A DNA stretch of 64,000 nucleotides from Paraburkholderia kururiensis (GCF_034424375.1 NZ_CP139965.1:2232001-2296000), one strand, 5' to 3'; shown: positions 17,602 to 28,077, counted from the stretch's first letter. The notes: a model not told the origin generated them from the sequence alone. Made by a program: numbers and translations.

Positions 17602-18690
17602 ATGAAAAGAACACTGCTGACCGCATTCGCATCGGCTGCGGCGCTCGTCGGCGCCGTGGGGCTGCAGGCACCGGCCCAGGCCGCCGACGCGCCCGGCGTC
17701 GCCTTCGTCTATCTCGGCAATCCCGGCGACGCGGGCTGGACCTTCGCGCACGACCAGGGGTCGAAGGAAGCCGAAGCGAAGTTCGGCAGCAAGATCAAGG
17801 TGACGCGTGTGGAGAACGTGCCGGAGTCGGCGGATTCCGAGCGCGTGTTCCGCGATCTCGCCTCGAAGGGCAACAAGATCATCATCGGTTCGAGCTTCGG
17901 TTATCAGGACTTCGAACTGAAGGTCGCGAAGGACTTCCCGGACACGGTGTTCCTTCACGCCACGGGCTACAAGAAGGCGCCGAACTTCGGCACCTACGAC
18001 GTGCGCATGTACCAGGGCGCGTATCTTGCCGGCGTGGCCGCGGGCTACGTGACAAAGACCAACACGCTCGGCTTCGTCGCCTCGGTGCCGATTCCGGAAG
18101 TGGTGCGCAACATCAACGCGTACACGCTCGGCGCGCGGTCGGTGAATCCGAAGATCCACACGAAGGTCATCTGGATCAACAGCTGGTTCGATCCGGGCAA
18201 GGAAAAGCAGGCCGCCGAAACGCTGATCGGGCAGGGCGCCGACGTGCTGCTGCAAAACACCGACTCGAGCGCGACACTTGCCACGGCCGAGGAGAAGAAG
18301 GTCCATGCGTTCGGCTGGGACTCGGACATGAAGAAGTTCGGGCCTGACGCGCACCTGGGGTCGGTGGTGGGCCACTGGGGCGTCTACTACACGGCCGCCA
18401 TCCAGCAGGTGCTGGACGGCAAGTGGAAGAACGATCCGGTCTGGTGGGGCATTCCGCAGAAGGCGGTCAACTTCGAAGACCTGAACACGGGCGCGATTCC
18501 GGCTAACGCCATCAAGGACGTGGACGCGAAACGCAACCAGCTCGCGAGCGGCAAGTGGGACGTGTTCACGGGCCCGATCAAGGATCAGTCGGGCGCCGTG
18601 AAAGTGCCGGCGGGCAAGACGCTGGGCGACGCGGACCTGCAGCGGCTCAACTGGTATGTCGAGGGCGTGGACGGGGCGTTGCCGAAGTAA
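17602..18690 (+). CDS. BMP-family ABC importer substrate-binding protein
   Basis: The 362-residue protein has a Sec signal peptide ending near APAQAADAP, with no lipobox, so it is a soluble periplasmic protein. It carries BMP/PnrA-family motifs FVYLGNPGDAGWTFAHDQG and HATGYKKAPNFGTYDVRMYQ. BMP proteins bind nucleosides or purine-like ligands. An AGGAG Shine-Dalgarno precedes the ATG. It completes the importer encoded from 13661. Confidence 0.93.
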   Translation: MKRTLLTAFASAAALVGAVGLQAPAQAADAPGVAFVYLGNPGDAGWTFAHDQGSKEAEAKFGSKIKVTRVENVPESADSERVFRDLASKGNKIIIGSSFGYQDFELKVAKDFPDTVFLHATGYKKAPNFGTYDVRMYQGAYLAGVAAGYVTKTNTLGFVASVPIPEVVRNINAYTLGARSVNPKIHTKVIWINSWFDPGKEKQAAETLIGQGADVLLQNTDSSATLATAEEKKVHAFGWDSDMKKFGPDAHLGSVVGHWGVYYTAAIQQVLDGKWKNDPVWWGIPQKAVNFEDLNTGAIPANAIKDVDAKRNQLASGKWDVFTGPIKDQSGAVKVPAGKTLGDADLQRLNWYVEGVDGALPK

Positions 18691-18849
18691 ACCGACGTGA
18701 ACCGCCGGCTCCACTGCCCGCATGAGTGCGCGGTGGCGGGGCCAGCGCTTTTGTATCCGGACGCAACGCCTTCTTCGCCGGCGCGCCGCCTGACGCGCCG
18801 GTCACTTCCACGCCGGTGTCTGTGCGCCTCCGCGCTTCAGCCTTGCGCT

Positions 18850-19059
18850 TCACTCTTCGATGCGCAGCCCCACTTTGATCGTCACCTGCCAGTGCACGAT
18901 GCGGTCGCCCTCGATATGTCCGCGCGTATCCGTCACTTCGAACCAGTGCAGGTTGCGCAGCGTTTTCGATGCGCGCTCGATGGCGCGACGCACGGCATCG
19001 TCGCTCGACGTGGGTGACGAGCCGGTCAGCTCGATCTGCTTGTAGACGTGGTCGTCCAT
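18850..19059 (-). CDS. Dodecin, flavin-binding protein
   Basis: The 69-residue protein begins MDDHVYKQIELTGSSPTS and contains the flavin-stacking Trp39 in LHWFEVTD and the Gln58 of HWQVTIKVGLRIEE. Dodecins form hollow dodecamers that store or buffer FMN, riboflavin or related flavins. The start at 19059 has an AGGAG box. The frame is open further upstream without similarity. It is convergent with the binding-protein gene. Confidence 0.94.
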   Translation of the reverse strand: MDDHVYKQIELTGSSPTSSDDAVRRAIERASKTLRNLHWFEVTDTRGHIEGDRIVHWQVTIKVGLRIEE

Positions 19060-19247
19060 GGTGTGCTCCTCGCGGGTCGGTTCAAAACGAGTATAGGCAA
19101 CGAATACCGGCGGCGAGGCACACCTGCGTGCGCCGCGCGCGTCCGCGTCGTGCGACTGCGCACGGCGCATGCCCGCTGCGGCCGCGATGTCGCACCGGTA
19201 TGATGGTCGCCCGCTGATACGGGATCGACCTTGGGAGGACTTCGAAC

Positions 19248-20198
19248 GTGGACATCGGTTTTTGCGGCCCGGGGCTGATGGGCGCGCCCATGATCCGTCA
19301 TCTGCTGCGAGCGGGACACGCGGTGCACGTGTGGAACCGCACGCGCGAAAAGGCCGAGGCGCTCGAGGCCGACGGTGCGCGGGTGGTGGCGACGCCGCGT
19401 GAACTGGCATCGTGTGCCGAGGTCGTGCTGCTGTGCGTCGCGGACGCGGCGGCCGTGGAAGCGGTCGTATTCGGCGAGCAGGGCGTGCTCGGGCGCGAGG
19501 CGCCGGAGGTCGTTGTCGGCCAGGCGGGCTCAGGGCGGGGCGAGGGCGCGGTTTCGCCCGTGCATGCGCCGCCAACGCGGCGCGTGCTGCGGATCGTCGA
19601 TCATTCCAGCATTCCGCCCACCGCCACGCGTACGTTTGCCGAACGTGCGGCGGCGTGGGGCGTGGGGTGGGTGGATGCGCCCGTTTCGGGCGGCGTGGCG
19701 GGCGCCCAGGCGGGCACGCTTGCCGTCATGGCAGGCGGCGAGGTGGCCGACGTCGCGGCCGTCACGCCGCTTCTCGGCGCCTACGCCGCGCGCGTTACGT
19801 GCATGGGCGGCAGCGGTGCGGGGCAGACCACCAAGCTGTGCAACCAGGCCATCGTGACGGCCACGGTAGCGGCGATCGCGGAGGCCGTGAGCCTCGCGCA
19901 GCGCAGCGGCATCGACGCCGCGAAGCTTGCCGAAGCGCTCTCAGGCGGCTGGGCCGACTCGGCGCTGCTGCAGACCTTCGTGCCGCGCATGACCCAGCGC
20001 GACCTCGCGCCCATCGGCGCGCTGAAAACCTTCCAGAAGGACGTGGAGACCATCGCCGCCGCGGCGGCCGCCACCGGCACGCCGATGCCGGTCTCCGGCA
20101 CGGTGCAGCAGCTCCTGAGGCTGGGCGCGGCGATGGGGCTGGGCGAAGCGGATTTGTCGGCGTTCATCGATGTGCTGCAGACGCCGCGTACGAGATAA
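19248..20198 (+). CDS. NAD(P)-dependent beta-hydroxyacid dehydrogenase; possible tartronate semialdehyde reductase
   Basis: The 316-residue protein starts with the Rossmann motif GFCGPGLMGAPM and carries the substrate-binding DAPVSGGVAGAQAGTLAVM and the catalytic Lys196 in GAGQTTKLCNQ of the 3-hydroxyisobutyrate dehydrogenase/GarR family. A GTG start at 19248 follows a GGGAGGA box. Family members are usually about 290-300 residues; a Gly/Arg/Pro-rich insertion at roughly residues 85-113 accounts for the extra length. Tartronate semialdehyde reductase would suit a glyoxylate-producing neighbourhood, but no glyoxylate carboligase gene is present, so the substrate is uncertain. Confidence 0.82.
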   Translation: MDIGFCGPGLMGAPMIRHLLRAGHAVHVWNRTREKAEALEADGARVVATPRELASCAEVVLLCVADAAAVEAVVFGEQGVLGREAPEVVVGQAGSGRGEGAVSPVHAPPTRRVLRIVDHSSIPPTATRTFAERAAAWGVGWVDAPVSGGVAGAQAGTLAVMAGGEVADVAAVTPLLGAYAARVTCMGGSGAGQTTKLCNQAIVTATVAAIAEAVSLAQRSGIDAAKLAEALSGGWADSALLQTFVPRMTQRDLAPIGALKTFQKDVETIAAAAAATGTPMPVSGTVQQLLRLGAAMGLGEADLSAFIDVLQTPRTR

Positions 20199-20566
20199 CG
20201 GGTGAAGGAAGAGGCGCGGCCGCGATAAGGCCCCGAAAGCGGGAGAGCCGCTGCGTAAGCGCCGCACACGAGAAGTGCCATCTGCCCCTGCAAACCGATG
20301 CCCGGAGCGCGCCAAGGAATCACACGAACCGCCGCCGCGGCAACATCCAGCGCGCCACCCCACCACTCCATAACCTGCTAAGATTACAGGTTTTTCGTCG
20401 ATCTGCCTCATTTGCCCTTTAAAACAGGCCGGCGGAAATGTCGATCGCCCCGGTTGATCACCGCGTTTGCCAATCGTGGGTCAAATCGTTGGTCAACCCG
20501 TCGATCGACTCCGCCGAGCATCCCCACAGGGCATTTTCTGAGCACCACAGGACCAAAGGACACGCC
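20199..20566. other. Intergenic region and leader upstream of the ABC-F gene
   Basis: 368 bases without a supported gene. An extended -10 promoter TGCTAAGAT (20376-20384) lacks a clear -35 and would give a leader of about 175 bases. The -10 lies inside a small inverted repeat AACCTG/CAGGTT (20372-20392) followed by a T run. Confidence 0.5.
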
Positions 20567-22159
<1,593 letters not shown>

Positions 22160-22210
22160 GCGTTACGGCGCTGGCGAAATGCCGGGTCACCACGCCAACG
22201 TCCACCAATA

Positions 22211-22241
22211 AAAAATGGGCACGCAAAGCGTGCCCATTTTT
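22211..22241. terminator. Perfect hairpin terminator, usable on both strands
   Basis: A 14-bp perfect stem (AAAAATGGGCACGC with GCGTGCCCATTTTT) has a three-base AAA loop. Its A/T ends give T tracts on either strand. It lies 51 bases after the ABC-F stop and separates it from the type VI module. Confidence 0.92.
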
Positions 22242-22558
22242 GTTTCAGGCGCGATCTTGTTGCGCGCCGATATGCGCTGCCACGCCGTGGCTAACGTTGC
22301 GCATCGGCGCGGGGCAGGGCGCGCCGCAATGAGGCGCCACGTCGGGGCCGGACAACTGTTCCATCGCAGAAGAATGCATTTCCCTTATGCATCGAGCACG
22401 GCTGCGCCGGAAATCGCCACGCGTCTGTAAAAACCGACGGAGCCTATTGACCATTATTGACAATATCTCGGTCCGCTTCTGATACGGTTATCCGGCTTAA
22501 TGGCATGCGAATTAATCTGCTTCGCATCGCTCTTTTAAACCGGACGAGGATGCGCGGA
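22242..22558. other. Promoter region of the type VI module
   Basis: About 317 bases, somewhat more AT-rich than its surroundings, with no supported gene. TTGACA at 22457-22462 with a GATACG hexamer 18 bases downstream is a modest promoter candidate. TATTGACAATA (22456-22463 with flanks) is an odd-centred palindrome over the -35 box, preceded by a second ATTGACC. Confidence 0.4.
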
Positions 22559-24931
22559 ATGAATACTCCCGCAAAGCGTTTTACCGATGCGCTGCTTCAC
22601 CCCAGCGCGCGCCTGACCCAGCATCTCAGGCTGTGGATCGGAAGTGAGGAGCACGATCTCGATGTGCTCGACTTCAAGGTGCGCGGCGGCTTCTGCAAGG
22701 ACTACGTGGTCAGTGTGACGGTCACGTCGCCTCGGCTCGATATCGACGGCAGGGACTACGTTGGCCGGCGCGCGGGCCTGCAGGTCGACGAGCGCGCAGC
22801 AGTGCCCTCGGCCACCTGGGCCACTCCGGTCGATCACGCAGCGGCTACCTTCAACGGCGTGGTGACGCGCTGGAAGCGCGTCCGCACGAGCCGCGACGAG
22901 GCGGCCTACGAACTGCGCATCGAGCCGCGCTTTGCTGCGCTCGGCAAGCGCATGGTGCACTCCGATGTGCTTCAGGACGTCACGTTCGAGGATCTGGTCC
23001 GCACGAAGCTGGTCGACGGCCAGAACATCGACGCCTTCGATGTCGAGTTCCACCTGGACGGCCCGCAGGAAAAGATGGAGCAGGTCGTGATGTACGAGGA
23101 GTCGGTGTGGGCTTTCATCGCACGTCACGCGAAGCGCAAGGGGATTTTCTGGTTCTACCGCCAGGAGCGGGGCGAGAACGGGCTGCTCGACATTCTCGTC
23201 TTTGCGGACAATCCACGCGCCTATATCCGTTCGATCAACCTGCCGTTGCTGGCGGGTTCGGGCCTGCACAGCAACTGGCACGAGGCGGCGCAGTCGGTCC
23301 ACGGGCAGCGCACGCTGGTGCCGGCCACGATCGAGGTGTGGGAGCGTAACTACCGCACGCCGGAGGACCCGCTGCAGGCCACGGCGAACGTCTCTTCCGG
23401 AGACGGCGACCGGTCGGTGTTCGGCCGGATCAGCCGCAGTGCGGAGTTTCATCTCACCCGGCAGCAGGGCGAGGCGCTCGCGCAGACGCGGCGCGACGAG
23501 CAGATCGCGCGTCAGGTGACATTCGCCGGCGCGAGCGACGCGAAAGGCATCGCACCGGGCGTGGTGATCAGGCTGACCAACACGAAGATGCCGGGCGCCG
23601 AGTACGGTTTCGTCGTGACGTCGTTCCGGATGAAGGGCAGCCGCACGAATCCAGCGTATACGCGCTTCAAGGCGATGCCGGCGCATCTGGCCTACCGGCC
23701 GCGGTTTGACTACGAGCGGGACTGGAGATTCCTGAACGGCCCTGTGGTCGGTGTCGTGACAACCCTTGATTCGGCTCCCTACGCGTTTCTTGACGAGTAC
23801 GGTCGCTATCCGGTTCTGCCGAAGTTCCTGCAGGGTCCGGCGAACGCCCGCAACAGACTGCTGCATCTGCGTCTGCTGCGCGCCTCGTCGTCGTACCAGG
23901 GCGGATTCCATTCGCCGCTGTTACCCGGAACCGAGGTTTTGCTCGATGGGGCACACGGCGATGTGGACCGGCTCCATATCACCGGTGCCCTGCATGACTA
24001 CTCGCATCCGGACGTAGTCCGAAGCACCGATGCGCTCTTCAGCTATGCCATCTGGCGCTCGCCGCTGCTCGGCGCGGAGATCGTGTTCAACGACCTGCGG
24101 GGCAAGGAGAGCGCCCGCATTGCCACGGTGTACAGCCAGTCGGCGTTCAATCAGGGATATCTGCTCAACAGCAAGAAGCTTCCGCGCGGTGAAGGTTTCG
24201 AGGCCACGACCCAGGGGTGGGGCACGGTGCGCGCGGCGAAGGGTTTGTTCCTCACGGCGGACGCAGCCGCCGGGGCAGACACACCGCACCTGGAGATGCC
24301 GGCGGCTATCGCACAGCTCAAGGCGGCACTGCAGCGCGTGACGGATCTGGCGATGGCGACCCGGCAGGCCGGCGCCGACGCTGCCGACCGCTCCACGCAG
24401 GCGGCGCTGCTGGATGGACTGAACCAGCTTCGCGACGCGGGGCTGCTCGCGAGCGCGCCGGGCGGCATGGCGTTCGTGACGCCGAAGTCGGTGCAGCAGT
24501 CGGCGGGCGAAAACGTGATCGTCACGGCGGGCAGGGACATGGACGTGAGTGTCGTCAGGCGTCTGCGCATGGCCGTGGGCGACATGATCTCGCTGTGCGC
24601 GCACAAGCTCGGCATCAACCTGACTGCCGCAAAGGGCAGGTTGACGGCCGCGGCGCTTACCGACGGCATGGACCTCTTCGCGCAGAAGCAGCTACGCATT
24701 GCCAGCGAGAACGCGGACGTGCAGGTGGCGGCGAAATCGAAGATCACGCTCAACAGCGGCGGCGCTTCGCTCGTGATCGAGGGCGGCAACATGACGTTCC
24801 ACTGCCCCGGCGCGTTCACGATCAAGGCGGCGTCGTTCACGTTTGTCGGACCTGACAACGTGCCGACGCCGTTGCCCGTCCTGCCGAAAAGCGATCTCCA
24901 GGTCAACGACCGTCCCCCCCATACGAACTGA
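22559..24931 (+). CDS. vgrG: Type VI secretion spike protein VgrG with DUF2345 extension
   Basis: The roughly 790-residue protein has the VgrG gp27-like head (LTQHLRLWIGSEEHDLDVLD near the N-terminus, later YEESVWAFIARHAKRKGIFW), then the gp5-like region. A C-terminal DUF2345-type segment ends in a beta-helix rich in repeats such as KSKITLNSGGASLVIEGGNM. VgrG trimers tip the secretion tube and carry effectors. The ATG at 22559 has GAGGA nine bases upstream; ATG 22550 and an upstream GTG-type start are alternatives. It lies 6 bases ahead of the effector gene, as expected for cargo loading on this spike. Confidence 0.92.
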   Translation: MNTPAKRFTDALLHPSARLTQHLRLWIGSEEHDLDVLDFKVRGGFCKDYVVSVTVTSPRLDIDGRDYVGRRAGLQVDERAAVPSATWATPVDHAAATFNGVVTRWKRVRTSRDEAAYELRIEPRFAALGKRMVHSDVLQDVTFEDLVRTKLVDGQNIDAFDVEFHLDGPQEKMEQVVMYEESVWAFIARHAKRKGIFWFYRQERGENGLLDILVFADNPRAYIRSINLPLLAGSGLHSNWHEAAQSVHGQRTLVPATIEVWERNYRTPEDPLQATANVSSGDGDRSVFGRISRSAEFHLTRQQGEALAQTRRDEQIARQVTFAGASDAKGIAPGVVIRLTNTKMPGAEYGFVVTSFRMKGSRTNPAYTRFKAMPAHLAYRPRFDYERDWRFLNGPVVGVVTTLDSAPYAFLDEYGRYPVLPKFLQGPANARNRLLHLRLLRASSSYQGGFHSPLLPGTEVLLDGAHGDVDRLHITGALHDYSHPDVVRSTDALFSYAIWRSPLLGAEIVFNDLRGKESARIATVYSQSAFNQGYLLNSKKLPRGEGFEATTQGWGTVRAAKGLFLTADAAAGADTPHLEMPAAIAQLKAALQRVTDLAMATRQAGADAADRSTQAALLDGLNQLRDAGLLASAPGGMAFVTPKSVQQSAGENVIVTAGRDMDVSVVRRLRMAVGDMISLCAHKLGINLTAAKGRLTAAALTDGMDLFAQKQLRIASENADVQVAAKSKITLNSGGASLVIEGGNMTFHCPGAFTIKAASFTFVGPDNVPTPLPVLPKSDLQVNDRPPHTN

Positions 24932-24937
24932 CACGTC

Positions 24938-27256
24938 ATGATCATCAGCCCGCCCTTTCTGCCCGCATCGGGACTCACGTCCACCGACGCATCGAAGCCC
25001 GACCCCATGATGGATGCCGTCGACAGGTTCGAGCTGGCGCATGGCATCTATCCGGTCGCAGCCGACCGGACCTGGCATTGCGGCGCCCATCTTGCGCCGG
25101 ACGTGCACGGTCCGGTCCATGCCATCGCCGACGGCGAGGTGGTGGCATACCGCGTCTGCCAGCATGCGATGGATGACGGCAACGGCAATGCGGGTTTCGT
25201 GCTGCTCAGGCACGCCACCGAAACGGGCGACGGACGCGCGCTGACGTTCTATTCGCTCTACATGCACCTGCTGCCGCTTGCTGAATACCACACGTTCGGA
25301 CACGACGCGACCCGGCTACCGGCGTTCCTGCACAAACCATCCGGGCCGGATACCCAGGGCAAGGTCACGCCTGCGGCGAAGGGAAACGGCCAGAAGGTGC
25401 GGCGCAAGGATGTGCTGGGTTTTCTCGGGCGCTATCAGGGCGTCCCCTACATGCACTTCGAGATATTCACGACGCCGGGCGATTTCGATGCGTATTTCGG
25501 GCACACGCAGCTCGGAGTGACGTCGCCGGCAACAGCGACAACCTCGGACTGCTGGGGGCATACCTGTTTCACCATTCCTGCGGGACAGCAGTTTTACGCA
25601 TTGCCCCAGGGAACGGACGCACACGGCAAACTCCACGGCATCGCTTTCAAGGCGGGCTACGCAGGCACGAATGCCCTGCCACTTGCCGTGGAGATGTACT
25701 TCAGCAAGGGAGCGAAGTACACCAACGTCTGGAGCATTGCGGCGGACGGCTCGCGCACGCTGCTCACATCCGCGCCGGTCGAGGAGAAGGACTACGAATA
25801 CGATCTGTACCATCGCGCAACGGCGCTCTACGAAGCCTGCCCCAGCGACGGTTACGAGATGCTGCGCTTCGGGCGCATTCTTTCAATGCCTGCGACCCTC
25901 CCGGAGGCAGCCCGTGCGACGTGGGTGCAGATACCCTACGACACGGGGAAGCGGGGTTACATCGATATCAGCAGGGCAGAGGTCAAAAAGCTGTCTGACG
26001 CGGATTTCCCGTCCTTCATGGGCTGGCAGAAGATCAGCGACGGCAATACACCTTTTGTCAGTGACGGCCTGTGCGATGTCGACCTGTTGAAGAAGCTCGT
26101 CAGGGACGCCGCGGCCAGCGAGCAGCCCACAGTCGTGAAGGAAGCCACTGAAGTCCAGAAGGCAGACGCGCTCTCGTACTACGTGAAGGGCCATGAGGAA
26201 GTACGTCGGGCCCTGCGCGGATTCATCTGCAACGCGCCGAGCGAATGGGATAGCACGCACAACGAGACGCGCTTCGCGAAGCTGCTCGACGAAGGCGGGT
26301 TCTATCACGGCAACCGGAAGGGCTACGAGGATTTTCTGAAGTACCTCAAGGAACTGCAGTTCTGGGACGTGACGGGGTTGCCTGCGGGGGAGAAGCTCTG
26401 GTTCTTTCATCCGCTCGCGTTTATCCGGCATTTCAGGAAGTGTGGGTGGATTGGGACGCAAGAGTTGCGGCAATTGATGCCCGCGCACGCGTGGCTAACC
26501 CAAGCTGGAGCGCTTTATACACCGGCATCTACTGTACTAACCTCGACACAGGTCGTTGATCGTATTTCTCCGCATCTTTCCAATCTGAATAAGACGATTA
26601 GAAAGTACTCGATTAACTCGTCGTCAGAGAGGCTTGCGATTTTCTTGGCGCAAACATATCTTGAGACCGATCGGTGGAAGACGTTTAAGGAATATGGGCT
26701 TGGGACCGCTAACCCGAATATCCCCGCAGCTCAATACTACGCTGCATTCTATGGCCGTGGGATTATGCAATTGACATGGGCCAGCCAATACGAAGCGTAT
26801 GGGAAATTTTCTGCGCGATCAGATAATTATGGAGCGTATGTTGACTTGCGAATTACGCAAGCGTCTCTTCATTATTGGGATGATCCGAGGAAAAAGGATT
26901 CTCATGGCCACATTGCTATAGCAGGAACTCCGAGACACTGGGCGCCTTACTATGATCCCGACGTTCTTTCGGCTAATTCATTGGCGGCGTGCGATAGCGG
27001 TGGTTTCTTTTGGATCTGGAAGCACCATGATGGAGCTCGGCATATTGGCCGGGTAGCTGATTTGGGTATTTCGCCAGAAACGATTCATAGGGTTAATGTG
27101 CTGGTAAACGGAGGTTTTTTTGGGTACTTCGAAAGATTTGCCTTTACTTGGTATGTGAGGGATATATTTACTGATTGGTTGCCATCTGCCATGAAAATTA
27201 GCGTCACAACGCCGAGGCATGCAACTGTTGTAGTGGATTTGTCGCGACCAGTATAA
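24938..27256 (+). CDS. Two-domain type VI effector: M23-like N-terminus and GH19-like peptidoglycan hydrolase C-terminus
   Basis: The 772-residue protein starts 6 bases after vgrG. Residues about 35-185 resemble an M23/LytM peptidase (WHCGAHLAPD, VHAIADGEVVAYR, PYMHFEIF), but the HxGxD Asp is His51 and the first His of HxH is Tyr171. The middle (about 190-520) contains WFFHPLAFIRHFRKCGW, a segment that I associate with other type VI effectors. Residues about 545-760 look like a GH19/lysozyme-type domain (FLAQTYLETDRW with a candidate catalytic Glu, and FYGRGIMQLTWASQYEAYGK). No signal peptide is present, as expected for spike-delivered cargo. Base composition drops abruptly to AT-rich near base 26500, at the junction into the C-terminal domain. 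Confidence 0.85.
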   Translation: MIISPPFLPASGLTSTDASKPDPMMDAVDRFELAHGIYPVAADRTWHCGAHLAPDVHGPVHAIADGEVVAYRVCQHAMDDGNGNAGFVLLRHATETGDGRALTFYSLYMHLLPLAEYHTFGHDATRLPAFLHKPSGPDTQGKVTPAAKGNGQKVRRKDVLGFLGRYQGVPYMHFEIFTTPGDFDAYFGHTQLGVTSPATATTSDCWGHTCFTIPAGQQFYALPQGTDAHGKLHGIAFKAGYAGTNALPLAVEMYFSKGAKYTNVWSIAADGSRTLLTSAPVEEKDYEYDLYHRATALYEACPSDGYEMLRFGRILSMPATLPEAARATWVQIPYDTGKRGYIDISRAEVKKLSDADFPSFMGWQKISDGNTPFVSDGLCDVDLLKKLVRDAAASEQPTVVKEATEVQKADALSYYVKGHEEVRRALRGFICNAPSEWDSTHNETRFAKLLDEGGFYHGNRKGYEDFLKYLKELQFWDVTGLPAGEKLWFFHPLAFIRHFRKCGWIGTQELRQLMPAHAWLTQAGALYTPASTVLTSTQVVDRISPHLSNLNKTIRKYSINSSSERLAIFLAQTYLETDRWKTFKEYGLGTANPNIPAAQYYAAFYGRGIMQLTWASQYEAYGKFSARSDNYGAYVDLRITQASLHYWDDPRKKDSHGHIAIAGTPRHWAPYYDPDVLSANSLAACDSGGFFWIWKHHDGARHIGRVADLGISPETIHRVNVLVNGGFFGYFERFAFTWYVRDIFTDWLPSAMKISVTTPRHATVVVDLSRPV

Positions 27257-27790
27257 AGGAGTGTTCTGATGAAGGCTGCCTTATTAAATTTTTTATTTAT
27301 ATTTATGGTCTTGGTATCTGGCGTTGCGCTTTCAAAAACGCCGAGCACTGATGCTTATGCTCGATGCATGGCTCGTACCAAAAACGATCGCCTAAATTGT
27401 CAGGCTGGTTGCGGAATGATTGTTCAACAGTGCTACGACGAGGGTGTTGCGGATATAAATAATCAAATAGTCAAACTAAGTGAAGATATCAAGGGTAAAA
27501 GTGCGGTTGTGTGCGCAGATCTTGTTGAGAATTACTTGAATGAGGCTTCGCGTATGGAGGCTAATGTTGGAAAGCAAACGAAAAATTTCGTGGGATGGAC
27601 TGGTAGTGAGTTAACTCTTAATTTTGCAAGACAGCGTTTGGATAATATCCTGTTGATTCGAAAATCATGCAATTGATTGAATATATTGCTTATTGATGAT
27701 GATATGAATGTCTAATTTTCAGTCATTGAGTTGATGATTTAAATAATCCAAATCGTGTCTCACGAAAAATCATCTTTTTTCTGGTCACAC
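26500..27790. other. AT-rich segment spanning the effector toxin domain and immunity gene
   Basis: By hand count the line at 26581 has 25 of 60 G/C and the line at 27481 has 24 of 60, against 41 of 60 at 31141. Codon use changes to A/T-ending codons at the same place. The left edge falls inside the effector frame and the right edge just before the PAAR gene, so the segment contains exactly the C-terminal toxin domain, the candidate immunity gene and a short spacer. This pattern suggests acquisition by recombination. Confidence 0.75.
27269..27676 (+). CDS. Secreted cysteine-rich protein, candidate periplasmic immunity protein
   Basis: The 135-residue protein has an N-terminal signal peptide (KAALLNFLFIFMVLVSGVALS) and six cysteines, four of them in ARCMARTKNDRLNCQAGCG and IVQQCYDEG. 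It lies 12 bases after the effector stop with its own AAGGAG site and shares the effector's AT-rich composition. An immunity protein against a peptidoglycan hydrolase must act in the periplasm, which fits the signal peptide and probable disulfides. A resemblance to LprI-type lysozyme inhibitors is possible but weak. The immunity role is inferred from position and export. Confidence 0.75.
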   Translation: MKAALLNFLFIFMVLVSGVALSKTPSTDAYARCMARTKNDRLNCQAGCGMIVQQCYDEGVADINNQIVKLSEDIKGKSAVVCADLVENYLNEASRMEANVGKQTKNFVGWTGSELTLNFARQRLDNILLIRKSCN

Positions 27791-27813
27791 TTAAAAACGG
27801 CGATACAGGTGCA

Positions 27814-28077
27814 ATGATGAAATCCCCCATCCGCAAGGGCGACAAGCTGGAAAACGGTGGCGAAGTCACAGAGGGCTCACCGTGGTTCGAGGTGATGGGC
27901 CGTCCGCTCGCCCGCAAGGGTGACGAGGCGATCTGCGAGCAGCACGGACCCACTGCGATTGCCGAGGGTTACGGGAAATTTCCCGACCGGGACGGCAGGG
28001 CCGTCGCTTTTCACCACTATCGCTGTGCGTGCGGATGCCGGCTGCTTTCATCATTGATGAACTTCAACGTCGCGTAA
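27814..28077 (+). CDS. PAAR-domain spike tip protein
   Basis: The 87-residue protein shows the PAAR layout: IRKGDKLENGGEVTEGSPWF, then VMGRPLARKGDEAICEQHGP, IAEGYGKFPDRDGRAVAFHH and a final CACGCRLL. PAAR proteins cap the VgrG trimer with a sharpened zinc-binding tip and can carry effectors. It is a minimal PAAR with no toxin extension. Two adjacent ATGs (27814, 27817) are possible starts. The TAA stop overlaps the next ATG by one base (TAATG). Confidence 0.9.
   Translation: MMKSPIRKGDKLENGGEVTEGSPWFEVMGRPLARKGDEAICEQHGPTAIAEGYGKFPDRDGRAVAFHHYRCACGCRLLSSLMNFNVA

Noticed and set aside
18763..18810. CCGGCGCG/CGCGCCGG inverted repeat between the binding-protein and dodecin genes
   Set aside because: Short GC-only arms without a T tract are common by chance at this base composition.
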